A stretch of 6,512 nucleotides of DNA, from NCBI GenBank assembly GCA_018268735.1, contig JAFDWA010000094.1:1-6512 (forward strand), written 5' to 3'. A program made the position numbers and the translations under genes. Each line of letters starts with the position of its first letter. Positions within the stretch are counted from its first letter, which is position 1. Positions 1 to 5,283 of this stretch are shown here, in pieces. Below the pieces are notes generated by a model. It worked only from the letters and a program-made list of their open reading frames with translations. It made no database searches and was not told the DNA's origin. This DNA comes from Actinomycetota bacterium. GTDB lineage: Bacteria; Actinomycetota; Acidimicrobiia; Acidimicrobiales; Microtrichaceae.

Positions 1-176
1 GAGGCTCGGTGCTCGACGACTACGCAGGCGTGAACCCCGGTGAGTTCTTCGCCGTCGCGACCGAGGCGTTCTTCGACGACCCGACCGGGCTCCGCGGCGA
101 GCACCCCGACCTGTACGGCTGCTTCGCCGACTTCTACGGCCAGGATCCCGCGTCGTGGTCGTCTGCTGCCGGGTGA
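1..176 (+). CDS. mtfA: MtfA-family zinc-dependent peptidase, C-terminal fragment (5' end outside window)
   Basis: This is the tail of a reading frame that enters from the left edge (first complete codon at base 3) and stops at TGA 174-176, giving 57 residues. The visible stretch includes DDYAGVNPGEFFAVATEAFF followed by HPDLYGCFADFYGQDP. This matches the conserved C-terminal region of the MtfA (YeeI) peptidases, where an Asn-Pro-x-Glu-Phe-Phe-Ala segment lies downstream of the HExxH zinc site and the protein ends in a Tyr-x-x-Leu/Phe-x-x-Phe-Tyr-x-Gln-Asp-Pro block. In E. coli, MtfA binds the repressor Mlc and has aminopeptidase activity; whether that role holds in an actinobacterium is unknown. 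The HExxH motif lies outside the window, so catalytic competence cannot be judged. The lipoprotein gene follows 36 bp downstream on the same strand, so the two may share a transcript. The family call rests on a short fragment but a distinctive one. Confidence 0.8.
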   Translation, partial: GSVLDDYAGVNPGEFFAVATEAFFDDPTGLRGEHPDLYGCFADFYGQDPASWSSAAG

Positions 177-200
177 ACCGAGCGTCGATCCATGTCGTGC

Positions 201-205
201 AAGGA
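201..205 (+). promoter_or_regulatory. Shine-Dalgarno AAGGA deciding the lipoprotein start
   Basis: AAGGA lies 7 nt before ATG 213, an ideal spacing. The earlier in-frame ATG at 192 has no purine-rich stretch at the right distance, and using it would place this motif inside the gene. Start 213 is therefore preferred, giving a normal-length n-region for the signal peptide. Confidence 0.6.
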
Positions 206-212
206 TGCAGCG

Positions 213-1052
213 ATGAGCCGACCCACCTCCTCCCGTGCTGCAGCGATCCGCTCCCTGGGACTGCTGCTCGGGGCGTTCGCTCTCGCCGGCCTGATCGCTG
301 CCTGCGGCGACGACTCCGGGACCACGGCGAAGAAGCCGGCCGTGACCACTGCGCCGGGCAAGGGTGCGGGGACAGCACCGGGAGGGCTCGCCGGAACCTC
401 GTGGAGCCTCGTGCAGGCCGTCGAGGCCACATCGCAGCCCACCCTCGACTTCTCGACCGATGGCAAGGTGTCGGGCTCGACGGGCTGCAACCGCTTCTCG
501 GGGACGTACGCGCAGAAGGGCGCGGGGATCCGGATCACGCTCGGGCCGCTGACCAGGGCGGCCTGCACGTCCGACGCTGCGACCCGCCAGGAGCAGCAGA
601 TCATCTCGGGTCTGGGAGCGGCCCGCCGTGCCGATCAGGCCGGGGCGACCCTGGTGCTTCGTGACGGCGGCGGCAAGCAGCTGCTGTCCTACGCGGCGGT
701 GTCGGGCCAGCTCGCCGGAACCTCCTGGAGCGTGCGAGGCGTCAACACCGGCAACGCCGTCGAGACCTCGGCGCTCACCGAGAAGCTGACCTTGCAGTTC
801 GGCAGCGGCGGAGCGATCAGCGGAGACGGGGGGTGCAACACCTTCCGGGGCACCTACACGCAGTCCGGTTCCAACGTGAAGATCTCCGGGCTCTCCTCGA
901 CGATGATGGGCTGCGAGCAGGACGTCTCGAACATGGAGGCGAAGTACCTGGCGGCGTTGCAGGCCTCCACGAAGGTCACCCGCTCCGGCAACTCCCTCGA
1001 GCTGCGTGACGACAAGGGAGCGCTGCAGGTCAACGCCGTACTCGCGGGCTGA
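213..1052 (+). CDS. Secreted lipoprotein with two tandem META (HslJ-like) domains
   Basis: The product is 279 residues and probably a cell-surface lipoprotein. Residues 1-30 form a type II signal peptide: basic n-region, hydrophobic core LGLLLGAFALAGLIAA, and lipobox I-A-A-C with Cys31 as the lipidated residue. A Thr/Gly/Pro/Lys-rich linker (about 32-57) leads to two META domains at about 59-163 and 167-277. Each opens with LAGTSWS, carries a GCN-x-F-x-GTY core (GCNRFSGTY at 91-99, GCNTFRGTY at 207-215) and has a second Cys 26 residues later (C92/C118 and C208/C234), which could form a disulfide in each domain. META domains occur in HslJ, a heat-inducible E. coli protein linked to novobiocin resistance, and in many secreted proteins; no enzymatic activity is known. 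The alternative ATG at 192 would add 7 residues. The gene ends 4 bp from the stop codon of the convergent ATPase gene. The domain call is firm; the biological role is unknown. Confidence 0.9.
   Translation: MSRPTSSRAAAIRSLGLLLGAFALAGLIAACGDDSGTTAKKPAVTTAPGKGAGTAPGGLAGTSWSLVQAVEATSQPTLDFSTDGKVSGSTGCNRFSGTYAQKGAGIRITLGPLTRAACTSDAATRQEQQIISGLGAARRADQAGATLVLRDGGGKQLLSYAAVSGQLAGTSWSVRGVNTGNAVETSALTEKLTLQFGSGGAISGDGGCNTFRGTYTQSGSNVKISGLSSTMMGCEQDVSNMEAKYLAALQASTKVTRSGNSLELRDDKGALQVNAVLAG
387..407 (+). repeat. First copy of a 21-nt direct repeat at the start of META domain 1
   Basis: These 21 bases encode LAGTSWS (residues 59-65) and match bases 711-731 at 20 of 21 positions. The copies are offset by 324 nt, exactly 108 codons. 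They mark the start of the two META units and are coding sequence, not a mobile repeat. Confidence 0.7.
711..731 (+). repeat. Second copy of the 21-nt direct repeat at the start of META domain 2
   Basis: This copy encodes LAGTSWS (residues 167-173) and differs from bases 387-407 by one base, in the third position of the second Ser codon (TCC here, TCG there). The rest of the two domains is much more diverged, so this identity reflects either strong local constraint or a conserved remnant of the duplication. Confidence 0.7.
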
Positions 1053-1056
1053 GCCC

Positions 1057-2511
1057 TCAGGCGGGCTGGGCCTCCCCGGTGAGCACCTCGATACCGAGCG
1101 CTGCCGCGTCGGGCACTGGCCGCTCGGCGAGCTCTCCATCGTAGGGAGGTGGGACCAGCACCTGAGACGTCAGCATCGGATCCGGTGCGTAGGGCGGGAC
1201 CTCGACGCTGTGGTGCGGGGGAGGGCCGGTCCGCTCCACGCCGAGGTCCTCGGTGAAGTACAGCGCGAGGACCCGGTCGATGAGCTCCGGTGTGAGGACA
1301 CGCGCCTGGTTCTCGTAGCGGCAGATCGCGCTCGCGAGCTTGCACACGACCCCGGGCAGGTAGGCGCGCAGCTCGCCGTCGCCCTGCGAGCGCGCTGCCT
1401 GTCGGAGCCGCACCGCTGCGGCGGCCTCCAGATCGATGCCCAGCTTCCGGGTGACCCGCGACAGGATCCAGTCGAACTGCTCGTCGCTGCACGCACCGAT
1501 GTAGATCTTGTTGTGGATGCGGCGGAAGAACGCCTCGTCGCCGAGCTTCGCCGGGTCGAGGTTGGTCGACAGCACCACCTTGAGCTCGAAGGGCACCTCG
1601 AACTTGCGGCCCTGCAACGTCAGGTAGTCGACCGACCGGTCGAGCGGCACGATCCAGCGGTTCAGCAGGGCGTCCGGCGTCATCGCCTGGCGGCCGAAGT
1701 CGTCGATCACCAGGATCCCGTTGTTCGCCTTCATCTGCAGCGGTGCCAGGTACACGCCGCTGTCGCGCTCGAGCTGCAGGTCGAGCATGCCGACGTGCAG
1801 CTCGCCCCCGGTGATGACCGCCGGTCGGTGACAGGCGATCCAACGCCGGTCCATGCCGGCCGGCTGGTCGTCGATCGCGTCGTGCAGCGTCGGGTCGTAG
1901 ACCGAGACGATCTGGCCGTCGACCTCGACGCAGTGCGGGACCAGCACGACGTCGCCGTAGGCGCGGATGATCCGCTCCGCCACCGAGGACTTCCCGGTCC
2001 CGGGCGGTCCGTAGAGGAACATCGCACCGTCGCCGTGGATCGCCGGGCCGAGCTGGTCCAACAGGCCGTCGGACAGCACGAGGTCCGAGAAGCTCCGCTG
2101 CAGCATGTTGTGGTCGAGGTGGATCTCCGGTCGCTGGTGCCGAACGACGTCGGCGTAGAGCGCCAGCGGCACCGGCATCGGACCGCAGTAGTTGCTCTCG
2201 CGTGAGCGTTGGGTGGAGAACTGCTGGCCCGCCTCGGTCGGTCGGACGACGTACGCGCGACCGTCCATGCCGTCGTATTCGATGAGCTTGCGGTCGCGCA
2301 GCCCGTTGAGCAGCGACTCGGCGACGGTGATCGACACGTGGAGCTTGTCGGCGATCGACGTCATCGGCGATCGGCCATCGATCACGCAGCGCCGGATGAC
2401 GAGGTCCTCGGCGAGCGAGCGGCTCAACCCGAGCCCTTCCGGGCTGGTGGGTGTCCGCAGGTCGGGGATGTCGTCGGGGTGCCCGGTGTCGTCGTGGTGC
2501 TGGTCGCTCAT
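1057..2511 (-). CDS. Stand-alone AAA+ ATPase with N-terminal winged-helix-like region, function unassigned
   Basis: The product is a 484-residue cytoplasmic-looking protein with no signal peptide or membrane segment. Residues 1-28 are acidic and His/Asp-rich, probably disordered. Residues 29-98 look like a winged helix: a helical stretch, TSIADKLHVSITVAESLL as the helix-turn-helix, then RDRKLIEY and a YVVRPTEAG strand-turn. The AAA+ core carries Walker A GPPGTGKS (168-175), Walker B ILVIDDFG (266-273), sensor 1 LSTNLDP (314-320) and a likely arginine finger in FFRRIHNK (328-335). Between them is a distinctive VEVDGQIVSVYDP segment (196-207). The tail (about 425-484) is Pro-rich and probably disordered. 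I recognise a widespread family of similar ATPases in actinobacteria and proteobacteria with no defined function; any tie to pilus or secretion loci is a vague recollection and is not supported here. ATG 2511 is preceded by GGGGA 4 nt upstream. The gene is divergent from corA and convergent with the lipoprotein gene. CDS and ATPase calls are firm; the DNA-binding role is inferred. Confidence 0.93.
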   Translation of the reverse strand: MSDQHHDDTGHPDDIPDLRTPTSPEGLGLSRSLAEDLVIRRCVIDGRSPMTSIADKLHVSITVAESLLNGLRDRKLIEYDGMDGRAYVVRPTEAGQQFSTQRSRESNYCGPMPVPLALYADVVRHQRPEIHLDHNMLQRSFSDLVLSDGLLDQLGPAIHGDGAMFLYGPPGTGKSSVAERIIRAYGDVVLVPHCVEVDGQIVSVYDPTLHDAIDDQPAGMDRRWIACHRPAVITGGELHVGMLDLQLERDSGVYLAPLQMKANNGILVIDDFGRQAMTPDALLNRWIVPLDRSVDYLTLQGRKFEVPFELKVVLSTNLDPAKLGDEAFFRRIHNKIYIGACSDEQFDWILSRVTRKLGIDLEAAAAVRLRQAARSQGDGELRAYLPGVVCKLASAICRYENQARVLTPELIDRVLALYFTEDLGVERTGPPPHHSVEVPPYAPDPMLTSQVLVPPPYDGELAERPVPDAAALGIEVLTGEAQPA

Positions 2512-2660
2512 CCGTTCCCCGTGGTGCCGCGTCAGGTGGGTGCTGCTGGTGCCGTCGTGTCATCGGCACGGCGGAGGTCGGACCTGAGCCATCGCTCGCC
2601 TGGCCACGGCTGCTGCTCGGCGGGCGTCGCGGATCGCCTGGCAGCGGCTTGAATGGGCAG
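2512..2660. promoter_or_regulatory. Divergent intergenic region between the ATPase gene and corA, with inverted repeats
   Basis: This 149-bp region must hold the promoters of both flanking genes. It contains GTGCCG-N9-CGGCAC at 2549-2569 (perfect 6-bp arms), a second GGTGCCG at 2523-2529 in direct orientation with 2548-2554, and AGGTC-G-GACCT at 2575-2585 (5-bp arms around one central base). These are operator-like but short, and in GC-rich DNA some such symmetry is expected by chance. I see no convincing -35/-10 pair and no riboswitch-like structure. In particular, nothing here can be shown to be a magnesium-sensing leader for corA. Confidence 0.35.
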
Positions 2661-3641
2661 GTGATCGTCGCCCCCCACACCCGCGCCTACCGGCGCGGGG
2701 TCCTCGAGGCCGAGGGCTTCCCCATCGCCCGGGTCTCGGACCTCCTCGCAGAGGAGGAGACGATGGTCTGGGTGGACCTGTGCGGTCCGACGGTCGACGA
2801 CCTGCACACGCTCGCAGCCGAGCTCGGGCTGCACGAGCTGGCGGTCGAGGACGCGCTCGGTGCGCACCAGCGTCCGAAGCTCGACCACTACGCCACCCAC
2901 CTGTTCCTCGCCTGCCACGCGGTGTCGGTCGACGAGGAGGCCGAGAAGCTGCGGGTCAGCGAGATCGACACGTTCATCGGTGACCGGTGGGTGATCACGG
3001 TCCGCAAGGAGAACGGCTTCGACATGCAGCAGGTGATCGACCGCTGCGACCGCGTGTCGGACCTCGCCGACACCGGTGTCGCGTTCGTCGTGTACGCGAT
3101 GCTCGACGTGCTGCTCGACGGCTACTTCGACACCATCGAGAGCTTCGACGCCTACTACGACAAGGTCTCCGACTCGATCTTCAGCGAGCACCCGTTGCAA
3201 CAAGAGGACCAGCGGCACTGGTTCAAGATGCGCCAGGCGCTCATCCGGTTCCACCGGATCGTGTTCCCGCTCCGGGAGGCGATCAGCTCGCTCATCAGAC
3301 GTGAGCACGATCTCGTCAGCCCCGGCATCCACCCCTACTACCAGGACCTGTACGACCACGTGCTGCGCATCACCGAGTCGACGGACTCGCTCCGGGACCT
3401 CGTCTCGACGATCGTCGAGACGAACCTCAGCCTCCGTGACTACCGCCAGAACCAGGTGATGAAGAAGGTGACGAGCTGGGCGGCGATCATCGCGGTGCCG
3501 ACCCTCGTGACCGGCTTCTACGGGATGAACGTGCGGTTCCCGGGCATCGCCACCCAGTGGGGGACCGGCGTGGCGGTCGCTCTGATGGTGGTCACGTCGT
3601 TCGTGCTGTACGTGCAGTTCAAGTCGCGGGACTGGCTGTAG
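2661..3641 (+). CDS. corA: CorA-family magnesium/cobalt transport protein
   Basis: The product is 326 residues, the usual CorA length. The family forms homopentameric inner-membrane channels that move Mg2+ (and Co2+/Ni2+) into the cell. The cytoplasmic part carries MVWVDL (35-40), ELAVEDALGAHQRPKLDHY (59-77) and a long acidic/basic helical stalk (about 140-268). At the C-terminus come TM1 (about 271-287), the signature YGMN (287-290), a short periplasmic loop, TM2 (about 302-320) and the positively charged end FKSRDWL. The loop after GMN reads VRFPG, without the acidic MPE stretch of E. coli-type CorA; this variant is familiar from actinobacterial members. The frame is open upstream, but GTG 2661 is the only start near the domain boundary; the ATG at 2653 is out of frame. 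There is no good Shine-Dalgarno (GGG lies only 3 nt away). ZntB-type zinc transport is an alternative role within the superfamily. Confidence 0.93.
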   Translation: MIVAPHTRAYRRGVLEAEGFPIARVSDLLAEEETMVWVDLCGPTVDDLHTLAAELGLHELAVEDALGAHQRPKLDHYATHLFLACHAVSVDEEAEKLRVSEIDTFIGDRWVITVRKENGFDMQQVIDRCDRVSDLADTGVAFVVYAMLDVLLDGYFDTIESFDAYYDKVSDSIFSEHPLQQEDQRHWFKMRQALIRFHRIVFPLREAISSLIRREHDLVSPGIHPYYQDLYDHVLRITESTDSLRDLVSTIVETNLSLRDYRQNQVMKKVTSWAAIIAVPTLVTGFYGMNVRFPGIATQWGTGVAVALMVVTSFVLYVQFKSRDWL

Positions 3642-3643
3642 TG

Positions 3644-3687
3644 CCCGGGACCGGCTGTCGGCGCCGCTCCGCCGCTGCGGTCACGGG
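3644..3687. terminator. Imperfect hairpin between convergent corA and methyltransferase genes, possible bidirectional terminator
   Basis: The outer arms CCCGGGACC (3644-3652) and GGTCACGGG (3679-3687) pair at 8 of 9 positions. Inside, CGGCG (3659-3663) pairs with CGCCG (3670-3674) around a 6-nt loop. The structure fills the gap between the two stop codons and overlaps the methyltransferase stop (3681-3683). There is no run of T on either side, so it is not a classical intrinsic terminator. Actinobacteria often use such tract-less hairpins, but function here is inferred from position and symmetry only. Confidence 0.4.
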
Positions 3688-4295
3688 TTCGTCGCTGTTC
3701 CGAAGGTGAACCAGCACCACGGCTTCGGGCCCCTGACGTACCTGGAGGTGAGCTCGACGTCGACGAACCCTGCATCAGCGAGCATGGCCGGCGCGTCACG
3801 TGTGAGGTGGCACCCGCCGGCGAAGCGCTTCTGGAGCGGTTCGATCCGCTGCTGCCAGCGGGCGACCGACTCGTCGGGAGCGGCACCGTGCTCGAGCACG
3901 TGGACCTTCGCGCCGGGTCGGAGGACGCGTCGAAGCTCTGCGAGGGCGAGCATCGGGTCGGGGATCGTGCAGAGGGTGAACGTCGACAGCGCACCGTCGC
4001 AGCTGTCGTCGGGGAGCGGGAGGTGCTGGCCGTCGAGGCCCACCTGCTCGACAGGGACGGGGCTCGACGCGAGGCGCCGTCGGGCGATCTCACGGGCCCG
4101 CTCGGACGGTTCGACCGCCCACACCTGCGTCACGTCAGCGGGGTACACGGCCACGTTGAGCCCGCTGCCGAAGCCGATCTCCACCACGTCGCCGTGGAGA
4201 CCCTCGATCGCGGCGGCGCGCCAACGCTCCATCCCCGGACTGCCGCAGGTCCAGTCGACCAGTCGGGGGAGCACGCGGTCCCCGTAGATGCCCAC
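3681..4295 (-). CDS. Class I SAM-dependent methyltransferase, METTL7/UbiE-like
   Basis: The product is a 204-residue soluble protein with a Rossmann methyltransferase fold. Motif I is VVEIGFGSG (37-45), which binds S-adenosylmethionine. The acidic residue ending strand 2 is Glu62 (VEP), and DGQHLPLPDDSCDGALS (88-104) covers the adenine-contacting and motif II region. LRRVLRPGAKVHVLEHG (121-137) is the typical post-motif segment. The C-terminal half, with LEHG, a WQQRIEPLQKRFAGGCHLTR block (147-166) and a closing YVRGPKPWCWF, recalls the METTL7A/B thiol methyltransferase and small phospholipid N-methyltransferase group. The substrate cannot be deduced; a thiol, quinone or lipid acceptor is possible. 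The gene starts at GTG 4293-4295. It is convergent with corA and divergent from the membrane-protein gene, so it is probably its own transcription unit. The fold call is firm; the subfamily is moderately sure. Confidence 0.9.
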   Translation of the reverse strand: MGIYGDRVLPRLVDWTCGSPGMERWRAAAIEGLHGDVVEIGFGSGLNVAVYPADVTQVWAVEPSERAREIARRRLASSPVPVEQVGLDGQHLPLPDDSCDGALSTFTLCTIPDPMLALAELRRVLRPGAKVHVLEHGAAPDESVARWQQRIEPLQKRFAGGCHLTRDAPAMLADAGFVDVELTSRYVRGPKPWCWFTFGTATNP

Positions 4296-4302
4296 GTCCG
4301 GA

Positions 4303-4308
4303 ACCCTA
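4303..4308 (-). promoter_or_regulatory. TANNNT -10-like hexamer for a possibly leaderless methyltransferase mRNA
   Basis: On the minus strand the hexamer TAGGGT ends 7 nt before the GTG start at 4295. This is the spacing expected if transcription begins at the start codon, as in the many leaderless genes of actinobacteria. The same GGG could instead act as a weak Shine-Dalgarno, so the two readings compete. No -35 is required for such promoters and none is evident. Confidence 0.4.
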
Positions 4309-4352
4309 CGACGACCTGGAGCAGCGATGGGCGTCGATCACCCGGAACGGAT

Positions 4353-4362
4353 GACGGCCGTC
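4353..4362. promoter_or_regulatory. Perfect 10-bp palindrome GACGGCCGTC in the divergent gap
   Basis: The palindrome lies between the methyltransferase start and the membrane-protein start, one base before the earliest possible GTG (4364) of the latter. It could be a small operator, or chance symmetry in GC-rich DNA. Flanking bases do not extend it. Confidence 0.2.
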
Positions 4363-4390
4363 GGTGCGGGTGTCCGCAAGACTCCAGGTG

Positions 4391-5236
4391 ATGTCCAGTC
4401 CCGCGCCGGAGGAACACCGCTCGCCGGTCGACGTGCCGACGGGTTGGTCGGTCGAGAGGACCGAGGGGTTCGGCCCGTTCGTGTCGTTGGTGCACTTCCG
4501 GCGTCCGGACGGCACCACGTACGTGTGGAGCTCACGCGCGCACCGCAAGGAGCTCGGTCGGTCCGTGATCCCCGGCCGGACGTGGTGGATCGCTGTGCTC
4601 TTCTGCATCGGTTCGACCTGCTTCACCATCGGGCCCATGTCGTGGTGGGAGGAGCTGGTGGGTCCACGGTGGGTGGGGCTCACGTTCTTCATCGGATCGA
4701 TCTTCTTCACCTCGGCGTCAGCGCTCTGCTTCATCGAGGCGGCCGGTGCTCCCGACCACATCGACCTCGACGACTCGAAGCGGCGAACCGGTCCGCTGCA
4801 CCACGTCTCGTGGCGACCGCGGAGCATCGACTGGTGGGCGACGATCGTCCAGCTCGTGGGCACCGTGTGGTTCAACGTGATGACGTTCCTCGCCATGTCC
4901 GACAGCTGGTCGGTGCAGCAGACCAACCGACTCGTGTGGGCGCCCGACGTCGTCGGCTCGATCTGCTTCCTCGTCGCCAGCTACCTGGCCTGGGCGGAGG
5001 TCTGCCACTCGGCAGGACGCCTGCGGATCCGGAGCGTGTCGTGGTGGATCGTGGTGCTGAACCTGGCCGGGTCGGTCTTCTTCGGCCTGTCCGCCGTCGG
5101 AGCGTTCACGTCGCCGTCCACCGGCGAGGCGGTGGGTCTGCGGCTCGACGACGGGGGGACGATCCTCGGCGGGATCTGCTTCTTCGTCGCTGCAGCGCTC
5201 CTCGTGCCCGAGGCCCGGTCGAAGGTGGTGTCCTGA
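4391..5236 (+). CDS. Six-helix membrane protein built of three YrhK-like two-helix units
   Basis: The product is 281 residues. A soluble N-terminus (1-60) includes a VHFRRPDGTTYVWSSRAHRK segment. Three similar membrane units follow. Each starts with a Trp-Trp pair and a helix carrying Gly-Ser/Thr: WWIAVLFCIGSTCF (65-78), WWATIVQLVGTVWF (148-161) and WWIVVLNLAGSVFF (218-231). Each then has a second helix: GLTFFIGSIFFTSASAL (96-112), APDVVGSICFLVASYLAW (184-201) and GGTILGGICFFVAAALL (255-271). Six membrane helices result. The WW...GS...F pattern resembles the YrhK-like domain of small actinobacterial membrane proteins; I know of no function. The start is uncertain: GTG 4364, 4370 and 4388 and ATG 4391 are all in frame and none has a good Shine-Dalgarno. 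ATG 4391 is chosen as the only ATG; the alternatives add up to 9 residues. The menJ-like gene begins 47 bp downstream on the same strand. Confidence 0.87.
   Translation: MSSPAPEEHRSPVDVPTGWSVERTEGFGPFVSLVHFRRPDGTTYVWSSRAHRKELGRSVIPGRTWWIAVLFCIGSTCFTIGPMSWWEELVGPRWVGLTFFIGSIFFTSASALCFIEAAGAPDHIDLDDSKRRTGPLHHVSWRPRSIDWWATIVQLVGTVWFNVMTFLAMSDSWSVQQTNRLVWAPDVVGSICFLVASYLAWAEVCHSAGRLRIRSVSWWIVVLNLAGSVFFGLSAVGAFTSPSTGEAVGLRLDDGGTILGGICFFVAAALLVPEARSKVVS
4583..5206 (+). repeat. Three internal two-helix repeat units in the membrane protein
   Basis: The units span about 4583-4735, 4832-4999 and 5042-5206. They are aligned on Trp-Trp at residues 65, 148 and 218, so the spacings are 83 and 70 residues. 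Similarity is seen in the protein pattern only; the DNA has diverged, so this is an old intragenic duplication and not a recent repeat. Confidence 0.65.
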
Positions 5237-5283
5237 GGTCGACGAGTTCGTGTCGGCGGCCGGCTTCGCCTTGACTGGTCGAC

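Noticed and set aside
192..212. Upstream ATG of the lipoprotein as the true start
   Set aside because: It has no Shine-Dalgarno, while ATG 213 has AAGGA at 7 nt and gives a signal peptide with a normal n-region.
1051..1068. Small hairpin AGCCC-N6-GGGCT between the lipoprotein and ATPase stop codons
   Set aside because: The stem is only 5 bp, there is no T tract, it overlaps both coding ends, and a competing GGGCT lies just upstream. It is too weak to call a terminator.
1006..2205. 399-codon plus-strand frame antisense to the ATPase gene
   Set aside because: The composition (Val/Arg/His/Asp repeats such as VELQVEHADVQ) is typical of antisense shadows in GC-rich DNA, and no domain is recognisable.
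2512..2660. A magnesium riboswitch (M-box-like) leader upstream of corA
   Set aside because: The region is short and I can see none of the conserved M-box helices; calling it would be guesswork from the gene's function.
854..2680. 608-codon minus-strand frame overlapping the ATPase gene
   Set aside because: It is an Arg/Pro/Ala-rich shadow in another frame of the same strand; the ATPase frame contains intact Walker A, Walker B and sensor motifs.
2532..3359. 275-codon minus-strand frame antisense to corA
   Set aside because: It is a Val/Asp/Glu/Arg-rich shadow opposite a well-conserved CorA protein.
4288..5274. 328-codon plus-strand frame overlapping the membrane-protein gene
   Set aside because: The translation is Arg/Gly-rich with no pattern, whereas the overlapping frame has six clean hydrophobic segments with repeated motifs.
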